From Gaiellasilicea sp963749515 (lineage in GTDB: Bacteria; Actinomycetota; Thermoleophilia; Gaiellales; Gaiellaceae), in the NCBI GenBank assembly GCA_963749515.1, contig CAVVMR010000001.1, positions 62,001 through 126,000 of the forward strand: a stretch of DNA of 64,000 nt, given 5' to 3'. The notes beneath the pieces were generated by a model, which saw only the letters and a program-made list of their open reading frames with translations, did not search any database and was not told the origin of the DNA. A program made the translations under genes and the position numbers. Positions 52,530-62,851 of this stretch are shown piece after piece (the first letter of the stretch is position 1; each line of letters begins with the position of its first letter).

Positions 52530-52751
52530 TCAGGCGAGCAGACGGTAGAGCACGACGCTGTTGAGGAAGAAGACCGTCGCGACCACCACGGTGAGTCTCG
52601 TCAGGTTCCGCTCGACGATGTGTGTGCCGCCCTGGGAGGCCGGCGTGAAGCCCATGCCGCCGAGGCCGGCGTCACGACCGGAGTGCATCAGGATCAGCGC
52701 CAGCAGCGCGACCGAGACGATGACCTGGAAGACAGCGGAGATCTGCAGCAT
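52530..52751 (-). CDS. secG: Preprotein translocase subunit SecG
   Basis: A 73-aa membrane protein with two helices (about residues 5-22 and 52-72) around the conserved loop LMHSGRDAGLGGMGFTPASQ. Component of the SecYEG channel. Lies just upstream of tRNA-Leu in the same direction. Confidence 0.92.
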   Translation of the reverse strand: MLQISAVFQVIVSVALLALILMHSGRDAGLGGMGFTPASQGGTHIVERNLTRLTVVVATVFFLNSVVLYRLLA

Positions 52752-52782
52752 CGCGTGGAGGGTAGCAGCGCCGTAATGGCCT

Positions 52783-53172
52783 CTAGCGGCCGCCGGCGGC
52801 GGCCAGGATCGCGTCCACGAGCCGCGCGGCGATGGCGTCCTTCGTGATGTAGCCCTTCGCGCCGACCCGCCGGGCGCGGTCGATGTCCTCCGGCGCGTTC
52901 GAGCCCGTGAGCATCAGGATCGCCGGCGGGCGCGCGAGCTTCTCGAGCTCCGCGGCCGCCTCGAAGCCGTCCATCACGGGCATGCTGATGTCGAGCGCGA
53001 TGACGTCCGGGCCGAGCTCCTCGGCCATCGTCACCGCCTCACCGCCGTCCGCTGCTCGCCCGACCACCTCGATCCGCTCCTCGGTCGCGAGCACGGCTTC
53101 CAGTGCCTCCGCGAACAGACGGTGATCGTCCGCGATCAGCAAACGCACGGGAGACGGCTTCGGCGTGTTCAT
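52783..53172 (-). CDS. Stand-alone response regulator receiver
   Basis: A 129-aa CheY-like domain. Acidic pair in 'LLIADDHRLFAEAL', phospho-acceptor Asp in 'VIALDISMPVMDGFEA', conserved Thr in 'LMLTGSN' and Lys in 'GYITKDA'. The sequence resembles NarL/FixJ receivers, but the DNA-binding domain is absent: the protein ends right after the receiver. No histidine kinase is adjacent. Output is probably by protein contact. Confidence 0.9.
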   Translation of the reverse strand: MNTPKPSPVRLLIADDHRLFAEALEAVLATEERIEVVGRAADGGEAVTMAEELGPDVIALDISMPVMDGFEAAAELEKLARPPAILMLTGSNAPEDIDRARRVGAKGYITKDAIAARLVDAILAAAGGR

Positions 53173-53210
53173 CGTGACCCCAGGTGATCTTGCCTGGCTA
53201 GGCTACGGAT

Positions 53211-53447
53211 GTGAACCCCGCGGGCGATGAAGTGCGCGCCAAGATCCAGCGCTTGCTCGTCACCGGTGACAACCGCTTGAAGCAGGGGGTCGCGGTCGAG
53301 AAGAGCCGCGAGAGTTACGAGCAGGCGCTCGCGCTCGCCCGTGAGGCAGGGATCGAGGACGCAGTACGGCCGCTCGTCGATCTCAGGCTGGCCGACCTCG
53401 AACGGCTCGCTCGAGAACCGCCTCCACGCGAGCCGTCTGACCCCTGA
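53211..53447 (+). CDS. Small hypothetical protein, helical
   Basis: A 78-aa protein (GTG start) rich in Glu, Arg and Ala and predicted almost fully helical: 'EVRAKIQRLLVTGDNRLKQG', 'SRESYEQALALAREAG', TPR-like. The last 65 bp run antisense into the glycosyltransferase gene. Not recognised; resembles short tetratricopeptide-like proteins found beside response regulators. Confidence 0.6.
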   Translation: MNPAGDEVRAKIQRLLVTGDNRLKQGVAVEKSRESYEQALALAREAGIEDAVRPLVDLRLADLERLAREPPPREPSDP

Positions 53448-54390
53448 TGTCGTGCGCCTCGGCCGCCGAGCGCGCCGCCGGGTTCGGGACCGGCAGTGCG
53501 GCGGCCGCGCGCAGGCCGTCGACCAGCGCATCCTCGTCCTCCGGGTCGACGAGCACGCCGGCGCCCGCCGGCACGAACTCGGGCGGCCCGCCGACGGTGG
53601 TGGCGACGACGCTGCGGGCCGAGGCCAGCGCCTCGAGCGTCGCCTGGCCGAAGGGCTCGACGAGGCTCGGCTGGCAGAGGACATCGGCGGCGGCGAGATA
53701 GCCCGCCACGGCGTCGTGCGGGACGTAGCCCGTGACCGTCACGCCGCCACGGCCCGCCAGCTCCGGCCGTAGCTCACCGTCACCGACGAAGGTCAGCGTT
53801 CCCTTGCCGAGACGCGCGAATGCGTTCGCCAGGCTGACAACGTTCTTGCGCTCGATCAAGGAGCCGACGCAGACGAAGGCAGGGCTCGGGCCCTCGGCCC
53901 TGTCGAGAGGCCGGAACCGCTCGAGGTCGACCCCGCAGTTGATCACCTCGGTTTTGCCGGCCGCCTCGGGCACGCCGCGCTCGAGCTCGTCCCGGAGCCA
54001 TTGCGAGACGGCGATCACCGCAGCGGCGCGCCGGACGACGGTGCGAGTCGGCCGCCGCACGAACGGGTACCGGGTCACGTTCGCCACGTCCTGTCCGTGC
54101 GCAGTCACGACGAGCGGCGCTCGGGAGACGCGCGCGGCGAGCAGCGCCGAGAGACCGGTGGGAAAGAGAAAGTGGGCGTAGACGACATCCGGGCGGAAAC
54201 GGCGGGCGGCGCCGATCGCACGCATCGCCAGGCGCGCGTGCCGCAGCTTCCCGCCGCCGCGGCGGTCGAGCACCACGCGCTCGAGCTCGTGTCCACGTGC
54301 GGCCAGCTCCCGCTCGAGGCCCTGCACGAAGACGCCGAAGTCCGGCGCGGCGGCAGAGGGATACATCTGCGAGACGAGGAGGATGCGCAC
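53383..54390 (-). CDS. Glycosyltransferase family 4
   Basis: A 335-aa GT-B glycosyltransferase from GTG 54390 (VRILLVSQMYPSAAAPDFGV). Donor site 'AFVCVGSLIERKNVVSLANA' and the E-x7-E motif as EPFGQATLEALASARSVVAT. 'HFLFPTGLSALLAARVSRAP' in the acceptor domain suggests a PimB/teichuronic-like enzyme. Divergent from the ABC-2 exporter operon over 25 bp; a surface glycan role for the pair is possible. Confidence 0.88.
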   Translation of the reverse strand: MRILLVSQMYPSAAAPDFGVFVQGLERELAARGHELERVVLDRRGGGKLRHARLAMRAIGAARRFRPDVVYAHFLFPTGLSALLAARVSRAPLVVTAHGQDVANVTRYPFVRRPTRTVVRRAAAVIAVSQWLRDELERGVPEAAGKTEVINCGVDLERFRPLDRAEGPSPAFVCVGSLIERKNVVSLANAFARLGKGTLTFVGDGELRPELAGRGGVTVTGYVPHDAVAGYLAAADVLCQPSLVEPFGQATLEALASARSVVATTVGGPPEFVPAGAGVLVDPEDEDALVDGLRAAAALPVPNPAARSAAEAHDIRGQTARVEAVLERAVRGRPA

Positions 54391-54415
54391 AGGCGAATCA
54401 TCTAGGTTCACGGAG

Positions 54416-55396
54416 ATGCCCGACCACACCGTCCGCATCGCCGAGCTGAACAAGACGTTCTTCGTCCCCGAACGCGAGGCCGGACTGCGCGCGGCCGTGC
54501 GCAGCCTTGTCCGCCGTACGACGCGGGAAGTCCGCGCCGTCGACACGATCTCGTTCGAGATCGCGCCGGGTGAGGTGGTCGGCTTTCTCGGCCCGAACGG
54601 CGCCGGCAAGACGACGACGCTGAAGATGCTCTCCGGCCTGCTCTACCCGACCTCGGGCGAGGCCCGTGTGCTCGGCCACGTGCCTTCCAAGCGCGAGCGC
54701 GACTTCCTCAGCCGGATCACACTCGTGATGGGGAACCGCAATCAGCTCCAGTGGGACCTGCCCGCGCTCGACTCGTTCGAGCTGAACCGGGCGATCTACA
54801 GGATCGCACGTCCCGAGTTCATGCAGCTGCGAGACGACTTGATCGAGCTTCTCGACGTCGGCGACCTCGTGCGCAAGCCGGTACGCCAGCTCTCGCTCGG
54901 CGAGCGGATGAAGGTGGAGATCGTCGGCTCACTGCTGCACCGGCCGCAGGTGCTCTTCCTCGACGAGCCGACGATCGGGCTCGACGTGACGATGCAGAAG
55001 CGGATCCGCTCGTTCGTCGCCGAGTACAACCAGCGCTACGAGGCGACGGTGCTCCTGACGAGCCACTACATGGCAGACGTCCAGGCGCTCTGCAAGCGCG
55101 TGATCGTCATCCACCACGGGCAGATCCTGTTCGACGGCCAGCTCGCGCGGCTCGGCGACCAGTTCGCGGCCTGGAAGACGCTGACCGTCGAGCTCGAGGA
55201 TCTCTCGGCCGACCTTTCCGGCTACGGCGACGTGCTCGAGCGGGACGGCGGCCGGGTGAAGCTGCGCGTCCCCAAGGCCGACACGGCACGGGTCACCGCG
55301 CAGCTGCTCGCGGAACGCGAGGTGGCAGACCTGACCGTCGAGGACCCGCCGATCGAGGACGTGATCGAGCTCGTCTTCGCGCAGGAGCGGAAGTGA
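54416..55396 (+). CDS. ABC transporter ATP-binding protein (ABC-2 exporter)
   Basis: A 326-aa ATPase. Walker A GPNGAGKT, signature 'LSLGERMKVEIVGSLLHRPQ', Walker B 'VLFLDEPTIGLD', H-loop 'TSHYMAD', and a C-terminal extension after about residue 250. Start ATG 54416. The LSLGER signature is typical of the group that pairs with two DUF-type ABC-2 permeases (viologen/daunorubicin exporter-like). Confidence 0.92.
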   Translation: MPDHTVRIAELNKTFFVPEREAGLRAAVRSLVRRTTREVRAVDTISFEIAPGEVVGFLGPNGAGKTTTLKMLSGLLYPTSGEARVLGHVPSKRERDFLSRITLVMGNRNQLQWDLPALDSFELNRAIYRIARPEFMQLRDDLIELLDVGDLVRKPVRQLSLGERMKVEIVGSLLHRPQVLFLDEPTIGLDVTMQKRIRSFVAEYNQRYEATVLLTSHYMADVQALCKRVIVIHHGQILFDGQLARLGDQFAAWKTLTVELEDLSADLSGYGDVLERDGGRVKLRVPKADTARVTAQLLAEREVADLTVEDPPIEDVIELVFAQERK

Positions 55397-56217
55397 CCAC
55401 ACGCGTCGGCGCCGCCCGCTCGCTCTTCGACTACTACGTCGTCCGGGGCCGCACCCAGATCCAGAGCCAGTTCCAGTACCGCGTCGCCACCTATTTCTGG
55501 CTGATCGGGATGCTCGCCGAGCCGATCGTCTATCTCGTCGTGTGGACGACGATCGCCGAGCAGCAAGGCGGGTCGGTCCAGGGGATCTCGGCCGGCGAGT
55601 TCGCCGCGTACTACATCGTCTGGACGCTCGTCCGGAACATGAACATCGTCTTCACGCCGTACGGCTGGGAGTGGCGGATCCGCGAGGGCGAGTTCTCCGC
55701 GTCGCTGCTGCGGCCGCTCCATCCGTTGCACGACGACCTCGCCGCGTTCGCCGGCTGGAAGGTCGTGACGATCCTGCTCTGGCTTCCGATTGCGGCGGTG
55801 CTGTGGATCGCGTTCGACCCGGTGCTCGATCCGACGCTGCTCGAGGTGGGCGTCTTCTCGGTCGCGATCTGGGGCGCCTACCTGATCCGGACGATGTTCA
55901 TGTCCGCGCTGGGAATGATCACGTTCTGGACGACACGCGTCAGCGCGATCTTCGAGGTCTTCGTCGCCGCGGAGCTGCTGCTCTCGGGCCGCCTCGTGCC
56001 TCTGACTCTGATGCCCGACTGGGCACAGGACGTCGCCGGCTTCCTGCCCTTTCAGTGGTCGTTCTACTTCCCGATCCAGGCCCTGGTCGGCGACTACTCC
56101 ACGCGGGAGCTGCTCGGCGGCCTGGCGATGCAGGCGTTCTGGATCGCGGTGCTGACAGGCATCACGCTGTTCGTCTGGCGCTTCGCCGTTCGCCGCTACT
56201 CGGCGGTCGGCAATTGA
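55393..56217 (+). CDS. ABC-2 type permease
   Basis: A 274-aa membrane protein with six helices, start GTG 55393 overlapping the ATPase stop (GTGA). 'YIVWTLVRNMNIVFTPYGWE' and 'REGEFSASLLRPLHPLHDDL' match ABC-2 permeases of the ABC transporter group that includes VlpB-like exporters. Partner of the second permease that follows. Confidence 0.87.
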   Translation: MTTRVGAARSLFDYYVVRGRTQIQSQFQYRVATYFWLIGMLAEPIVYLVVWTTIAEQQGGSVQGISAGEFAAYYIVWTLVRNMNIVFTPYGWEWRIREGEFSASLLRPLHPLHDDLAAFAGWKVVTILLWLPIAAVLWIAFDPVLDPTLLEVGVFSVAIWGAYLIRTMFMSALGMITFWTTRVSAIFEVFVAAELLLSGRLVPLTLMPDWAQDVAGFLPFQWSFYFPIQALVGDYSTRELLGGLAMQAFWIAVLTGITLFVWRFAVRRYSAVGN

Positions 56218-56999
56218 GGCCTCTCCGCCTGGCCTGGCTCTACTTCCGTGTCGGCTCGATGAACGAGCTCCAGTACCGCGCCAACTTCTTCATCCAGGTG
56301 CTCCAGTCCGCCGTCTCGGTCGGGACGGCGATCGTCGTGCTCGCGCTCGTCTACTCGCACACGACCGAGCTGAACGGCTGGAGCGAGTCGGAGCTGCTCG
56401 TGGTGATGGGTATCCAGATCCTGCTCGGCGGCGTGATCCAGACCGCGATCCAGCCGAACATGCAGCGGCTGATGGAGGAGGTGCGCGACGGCAAGCTCGA
56501 CTTCGCCCTGACGAAGCCCGAGAGCTCACAGGTGCTCGTCAGCGTTCGGGAGGTGCGCATCTGGCGCGCCGTAGACGTGATCTCGGGTGCCGCAGTGCTC
56601 GGGTACGGCATCGCCGGTCTGGACCGATCAGTCGGGGTCGCCGACGGGCTGCTCTTCGTCGGGATGCTCGCGGTCGGCACGGTCACGATCTACTGCTTCT
56701 GGCTCGTGATCGCGACGCTCGCATTCTGGATCGTCAACGTCTGGGAGATCGCAGAGCTTTTCAGCGGCCTCTACCAGACAGGTCGTTGGCCCGTCTCGAT
56801 CTATCCGCTGTGGCTGCGGATCGGCGTCACCTTCATCGTCCCGATCGCGTTCGCAATCACCGTGCCCGCCGAGGCCGTCACGTCCCGTCTCGGCTGGGAG
56901 ACGATTGCCGTAGCCATAGGCTTCTCCGTTGCGCTCTTTGCCGCGACGCGCTGGTGGTGGGGCTTCGGCCTGCGCCGCTACTCCGGTGCGTCGGCCTAA
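56214..56999 (+). CDS. ABC-2 type permease
   Basis: A 261-aa membrane protein with six helices. The likely start is TTG 56214, overlapping the previous stop as TTGA; ATG 56260 would remove only the cytosolic lead. 'EEVRDGKLDFALTKPESSQV' parallels the first permease's REGEFSASLLRPLHPL block, so the two are distant paralogues and form a heterodimer. Confidence 0.85.
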   Translation: MRPLRLAWLYFRVGSMNELQYRANFFIQVLQSAVSVGTAIVVLALVYSHTTELNGWSESELLVVMGIQILLGGVIQTAIQPNMQRLMEEVRDGKLDFALTKPESSQVLVSVREVRIWRAVDVISGAAVLGYGIAGLDRSVGVADGLLFVGMLAVGTVTIYCFWLVIATLAFWIVNVWEIAELFSGLYQTGRWPVSIYPLWLRIGVTFIVPIAFAITVPAEAVTSRLGWETIAVAIGFSVALFAATRWWWGFGLRRYSGASA

Positions 57000-57024
57000 A
57001 GGCCGAGCTCTCCACAGGCGCGCC

Positions 57025-58581
<1,557 letters not shown>

Positions 58582-58597
58582 CCTCCGGATGCTACGG

Positions 58598-59257
58598 CTA
58601 CAGCACTCCGCCGGTCTCTTCGATCGCCTCCAGCGCGATGCGGCGGCCGCTGGCGATGTGCGCCCGGATCGCCGAGCGTGCTGCTTCCAGGTCGCCGGCC
58701 TCGTACGCATCGACGATCGCGGCGTGCTCGGTCGGGAGGTAGGCGCCGCCCTCGAGCTTGCCGCCGCGGATCACCTGCATCATCAGGTTGACCGACAGCT
58801 CCCGGTAGAAGCGCGAGAGCAGGGCGTTGCCCGCGAGGTCGACCTGGTACTCGTGGAAGGAGGCGTTCGCGGTATCCCATTCGGCGTGCGAGACCGCCTC
58901 GGCGGTCGACTCGTGCAGCTCGCGGAAGCGGCGCAGGTCGTCGAGGCCGACACGCCCGATCGTGTTTTCGGCCGCCTGGAGCTCGAGTGCCAGCCGCACG
59001 TCGTAGCCCTCTTCGAGCGCGGACTCGGTCAGCGGGGTCACGAAGTACCCCCGCCGGGACTTCACGCTCAGCAGGCCCTCCGAGACGAGCCGGGTCAGCG
59101 CGTGATGCACCGGGCTGCGGGAGACGCCGAGTGTGGCGGCCAGCTCGTGCAGGCTCACCTTCTCGCCGGGGCCGAGCTCACGGCGCACGAGCTGCGCCTT
59201 CAGCGTCTCGTAGACCTGGTCGTTGAGGTTCGTCCTGGGGGGCGCGGTCACCGGCAT
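58598..59257 (-). CDS. GntR family regulator (FCD subgroup)
   Basis: A 219-aa transcription factor from ATG 59257. Winged helix at residues about 10-75 ('LNDQVYETLKAQLVRRELGP', 'LHELAATLGVSRSPVHHALT') and an FCD ligand domain with metal-site His and Asp residues in 'EWDTANASFHEYQVDLAGN' and 'LPTEHAAIVDAYEAGDLEAA'. First gene of the operon with the mutase, so it may sense an organic acid linked to propionate or branched-chain metabolism. Confidence 0.9.
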   Translation of the reverse strand: MPVTAPPRTNLNDQVYETLKAQLVRRELGPGEKVSLHELAATLGVSRSPVHHALTRLVSEGLLSVKSRRGYFVTPLTESALEEGYDVRLALELQAAENTIGRVGLDDLRRFRELHESTAEAVSHAEWDTANASFHEYQVDLAGNALLSRFYRELSVNLMMQVIRGGKLEGGAYLPTEHAAIVDAYEAGDLEAARSAIRAHIASGRRIALEAIEETGGVL

Positions 59258-59322
59258 GCGGCATACGTAACATGACACGGGCGAAAGAGGCAACCCTTCG
59301 GGCCGCGGCTAGGCTGCGAATC

Positions 59323-59961
59323 GTGCACGTGAGCATCCGACTCTTCGCCGGGCTGCGCGAGCGCGCCGGCACCGGCGCACGCGAGCTCGAGCTCTCGGAC
59401 GGCGCCCGCGTCGCCGACGTCTGGGCGGCGCTCGAGCTCGGGAACGAGCCGCCGGGCCTCCTCTACGCGGTCAACAAGAGCTATGCGGACGCCGACGCCG
59501 CGCTCGCCGACGGCGACGAGGTGGCGCTGATCCCGCCCGTCTCCGGCGGTGACTTCAAGCTGACCGAAGCGCCGCTCTCCGTCGACGCGGCCGTGCGGGA
59601 GGTGGCGCGCGACGAGGCGGGCGCGATCGCCACCTTCCTCGGCACCGTCCGCAACCGCTCGCGCGACCGCACCGTGCTGTACCTCGAGTACGAGGCCTAC
59701 GAGGGGATGGCCGAGGACGTGATGGAGCAGCTCGCTGCCGAGCTCGCCGAGCGGCACGAGCTCTCCGGGATCGCGATCCACCACCGGGTCGGCCGGGTCG
59801 AGATCGGGGAGCCGAGCGTCGTGATCGCCGTCTCCTCTCCGCATCGCGCCGCGGCGCTCACGGCCTGTCAGGAGGCGATCGACACACTCAAGGAGACCGT
59901 GCCGCTCTGGAAGAAAGAGGTCTACGAGGGCGGCGAGGAGTGGATCGGCCAGGGGTCGTAG
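59323..59961 (+). CDS. MoaD-MoaE fusion (molybdopterin synthase)
   Basis: A 212-aa protein joining both molybdopterin synthase subunits. Residues 1-80 are the ubiquitin-like MoaD part (IRLFAGLRERAGTGARELEL) ending in the thiocarboxylate-carrying Gly-Gly as PPVSGG, which here is internal. MoaE follows ('AIATFLGTVRNRSRDRTVLY', 'YEAYEGMAEDVM', 'IHHRVGRVEIGEPSV', 'PLWKKEVYEGGEEW'). MoaD must have a free C-terminus to be thiolated, so the product should be cut after GG, as shown for the mycobacterial MoaX fusion. GTG 59323 is preferred; an upstream ATG at 59272 and GTG 59329 are alternatives. Confidence 0.88.
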   Translation: MHVSIRLFAGLRERAGTGARELELSDGARVADVWAALELGNEPPGLLYAVNKSYADADAALADGDEVALIPPVSGGDFKLTEAPLSVDAAVREVARDEAGAIATFLGTVRNRSRDRTVLYLEYEAYEGMAEDVMEQLAAELAERHELSGIAIHHRVGRVEIGEPSVVIAVSSPHRAAALTACQEAIDTLKETVPLWKKEVYEGGEEWIGQGS

Positions 59962-60026
59962 GCCGGCAGCCAGCCCCACAGAACCCTGCGTAGGAATCGG
60001 CGTCGGCGGCGGTGGCTCCAGTGCAT
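59922..60026 (-). CDS. Arg/Trp-rich 34-aa peptide with SARP-type promoter
   Basis: ATG 60026 has AAGGAGG 5 nt upstream. The peptide opens MHWSHRRRRRFLRR and has Trp at 3, 17, 19 and 26, with a Pro/Ser-rich tail; eight of its first 14 residues are Arg or His-like basic ones. It is strongly cationic and amphipathic, similar in composition to membrane-active peptides, but has no signal peptide. Its promoter is a triple-heptamer array at 60055-60097. The 3' 40 bp lie antisense to the MoaD-MoaE gene. Not a family I know. Existence rests on ribosome site plus promoter only. Confidence 0.5.
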   Translation of the reverse strand: MHWSHRRRRRFLRRVLWGWLPAYDPWPIHSSPPS

Positions 60027-60054
60027 GACGTCCTCCTTGTGAAGTGACTCCCAC

Positions 60055-60097
60055 AGCGTCGCGCCGAGCCCTCAGAATGGGCTCAACGAACGCTCAA
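60055..60097 (-). promoter_or_regulatory. SARP-type promoter: three heptamers at 11-bp period plus -10
   Basis: Minus-strand TTGAGCG (60097-60091), TTGAGCC (60086-60080) and CTGAGGG (60075-60069, two mismatches), 4 bp apart, then 8 bp, then GACGCT (60060-60055). The array points at the 34-aa peptide gene, and its outer copy abuts the ribosome site of the AfsR-like gene on the other strand, so autorepression or autoactivation is also possible. Confidence 0.66.
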
Positions 60098-60109
60098 CGA
60101 GGAGGGGTC

Positions 60110-62851
60110 GTGCAGTTCCGGATCCTGGGACCGCTCGAGGTGGGAGGGGAGCCGTTCCGCGGTGGACCGAAGCCGCGTGCGCTGCTCGCCTCACTCGTGC
60201 TCTCGCGCGGCTCGCCGGTCTCGAAGGAGCGCCTCGTCGACGCGGTCTGGGGCGAGCGGCCGCCGGCGAGCGCCGCGCACGCGTTGCAGGTCTACGTCTC
60301 CGAGCTGCGCAAGGCCGGCGTCGAGGTCGAGCGGCACGGCGATGGCTACCGGTTGCAGGCCGACCGGCTCGACGCCGCGGAGTTCGAGGGCCTGCTCGAG
60401 ACCGCAAGAGAGCATCGCCGCGCGAATCGCCACGAGGAAGCGCTCGCGTCGCTCGACGAGGCGCTTGCCCTGTGGCGCGGTCCGGTGCTCGCGGGACTGG
60501 AAGGCGGCGGCGCTCTCGGCGCCGAGCGCGAGCGGCTGGAGGAGCTGCGCGTTGCGGCGATGGAGGATCACGCCGAGTCGGCGCTGGCACTCGGTCTGGC
60601 GCTCGACGTGTCGGAGCTCGAACGCCTCGCGACCGAGCATCCGCTGCGAGAGCGTCTGCGCGCCGTGCTGATGCTCGCGCTCTACCGTGCCGGTCGCCAG
60701 GCCGCCGCGCTCGAGTCCTACGCCGAGATTCGGCACGCGCTCGACGAGCTCGGTCTCGAGCCCGCTGCAGAGCTGCGCGCGCTTCAGAGCTCGATCCTGC
60801 GCCACGACGCCGCGCTCGACGTCGAGCCGGAGTCGGTTCGCGAGCGCCGGCATCTGCCGGCTCCCGCGACGCCGATCGTCGGCCGGCGCGACGAGGTGGA
60901 CACGGTCACGTCCCTGCTCAGAGGTGAGTCCCGTCTCGTGACCCTGACCGGCCCCGGCGGGGCGGGCAAGACGCGCGTTGCACTCCGGGCGGCACACGAG
61001 CTCGCCGGAGTGTTCGCGGACGGCGTCTGGTTCGTCGGGCTCGCCGCGCTCGTCGATCCGGCACTCGTCCGGCCCGCGATCGCGCAGACGCTCGGGCTGG
61101 CGGAGGAGAGCCTGGAGGAAGAGCTGCGGGGCCGCGAGACGCTCCTGCTCCTGGACAACTTCGAGCAGCTCCTCGATGCGGCGCCAGGGGTGAGCAAGCT
61201 GCTGGAAGGCGCACCCCGCCTGCGCGTGCTGACGACGAGTCGCGCCCGGCTCCGCCTGTACGGGGAGCACGAGCTCGAGATCCCTCCGCTGCCCGCCGCC
61301 GACGCGGCCGAGCTCTTCGTCAGCCGTGCGCGTGCGGCCGGCCGCGAGCTGCCGGGACCGCTCGTGGCCGAGATCTGCGGTCGCCTGGACGGGCTGCCGC
61401 TCGCGATCGAGCTCGTTGCCGCGCGGTCGTCGGAGCTGACCCCGACGGAGCTCATGTCGTCCCTCGACGACCGGCTCGAGCTCGCATCCAGGGGTGCCCG
61501 CGACCTGCCCGAGCGCCAGCAGACCCTGAGGGCGGCGATCGGCTGGAGCCACGATCTCCTCGGCGCGCACGAGCGGCGGCTCTTCGCTCACCTCGGCGCC
61601 TTCGCCGGCGGCTTCACGAGCGACGCCGTGCGGGCAGTGTGTGGTGAGGACGCGGCCGAGCAGCTTGCCGGCCTCGCCGAGGCCAGCCTCGTCCGGCGCG
61701 CCGAGGACGGCCGCTACCGGATGCTCCAGACGATCCGCGAATACGCCGTCGAGCGCCTCGTCGAGTCCGGCGAGGCCGAGGAGGTGCGTCGCCGCCACGC
61801 GGACTACTTCCGCGAGCTGGGGGAGGAGCTCGTGATCGCTCTTCCCACGAATGCCGTCGACGAGGTCTACGCGACGTTCGAGCGGGAGCACGACAACTTC
61901 CGCGCTGCGCTCGCCTTTGCGGGTGAGTCCGGGTCCAGCGAGCTGCGCGTGCGGCTGGCCGCAGCCGCCTCCCAGTTCTGGCTCGTGCGCGGGCATCTCG
62001 CCGAAGGCCGCGCCTGGCTCGAAGAGACTCTCGAAGCGGCGTCGGGCGGCGAGATCCCGCAGCTCCTACGCGCCCAGGTGCTGCGCAAGCTGGCGACGCT
62101 CGAGTGGCGTCAGGGCGACTTCGACGTTGCCGGCGAGCGCGCCGAAGCGGCGCTGCCGCTCCTCGCCGGAGAGGTCGACGAGGACGAGCGCTACCGGCTC
62201 CTCATCCTTCTCGGCTGCATCGAGTACAGCCGCCAGAATCGCGAGGGCTCGCGCGAGTGGTGGGAGCAGAGCGCGGCCCTGGCACGGACGCTGGAGAACG
62301 ACGCGCACCTTGCTCTGGCGCTCTCGAATCTCGGCGTGGTCGCGGCCGAGCTGGAGGACTACGAGGGCGGCGTCGCGATCTACGAGGAAAGCGTCGAATC
62401 GGCTCAGCGCGCGGAGCACCGTGAGTACCTCGCCGGCGCGCTGCTCGGGCTCGGCGACATGAACCTGCGGCTCCGCCGCTTCGAGGTGGGCCGCGCTCAG
62501 CTGGCGGAGAGCATGGCGCTCTACCGGCGGCTCGGCTTCCAGGACCGACTCGCGTCCTGTTGTATCTGGCTCGCACCGGCTCCAGAGCATGACGGCGACC
62601 ATGCCTTCGCAGCGCGGCTCCTCGGCGCGGCGGCGGGAATCCGGCGGCAGACCGGGGCTTCGATCGACTGGCAGGAGCAGGAGCTCCTCGACCAGCTCGT
62701 CGAGCGGCTGCGCTCGTCGCTCGGGGATGGGCCCTACGCCGTGGCCTTCTCCGCGGGCGAGGCGGCGCCGGACGCGGTCGTCGAAGAGGTGCTTGCGTCA
62801 GCGGCAGCCGCCGCCCCAGTGGCCGGTCAGAACGTGCGTCCAGGCAGGTAG
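60110..62851 (+). CDS. AfsR/SARP-like regulator with BTAD, NB-ARC and TPR regions
   Basis: A 913-aa paralogue of the regulator at 39806-42571. Winged helix about residues 1-90 (VQFRILGPLEVGGEPFRGGP), BTAD about 95-240 ('FEGLLETAREHRRANRHEEA', 'LALWRGPVLAGLE'), NB-ARC with Walker A TGPGGAGKTR and 'LLLLDNFEQLL', and C-terminal TPR helices. GTG 60110 is chosen because GAGGAGG lies 4 nt upstream and the domain starts there; an ATG at 60044 would run back through the heptamer array. Flanked on both sides by minus-strand peptide genes whose promoters carry TTGAGCG heptamers. Confidence 0.9.
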   Translation: MQFRILGPLEVGGEPFRGGPKPRALLASLVLSRGSPVSKERLVDAVWGERPPASAAHALQVYVSELRKAGVEVERHGDGYRLQADRLDAAEFEGLLETAREHRRANRHEEALASLDEALALWRGPVLAGLEGGGALGAERERLEELRVAAMEDHAESALALGLALDVSELERLATEHPLRERLRAVLMLALYRAGRQAAALESYAEIRHALDELGLEPAAELRALQSSILRHDAALDVEPESVRERRHLPAPATPIVGRRDEVDTVTSLLRGESRLVTLTGPGGAGKTRVALRAAHELAGVFADGVWFVGLAALVDPALVRPAIAQTLGLAEESLEEELRGRETLLLLDNFEQLLDAAPGVSKLLEGAPRLRVLTTSRARLRLYGEHELEIPPLPAADAAELFVSRARAAGRELPGPLVAEICGRLDGLPLAIELVAARSSELTPTELMSSLDDRLELASRGARDLPERQQTLRAAIGWSHDLLGAHERRLFAHLGAFAGGFTSDAVRAVCGEDAAEQLAGLAEASLVRRAEDGRYRMLQTIREYAVERLVESGEAEEVRRRHADYFRELGEELVIALPTNAVDEVYATFEREHDNFRAALAFAGESGSSELRVRLAAAASQFWLVRGHLAEGRAWLEETLEAASGGEIPQLLRAQVLRKLATLEWRQGDFDVAGERAEAALPLLAGEVDEDERYRLLILLGCIEYSRQNREGSREWWEQSAALARTLENDAHLALALSNLGVVAAELEDYEGGVAIYEESVESAQRAEHREYLAGALLGLGDMNLRLRRFEVGRAQLAESMALYRRLGFQDRLASCCIWLAPAPEHDGDHAFAARLLGAAAGIRRQTGASIDWQEQELLDQLVERLRSSLGDGPYAVAFSAGEAAPDAVVEEVLASAAAAAPVAGQNVRPGR

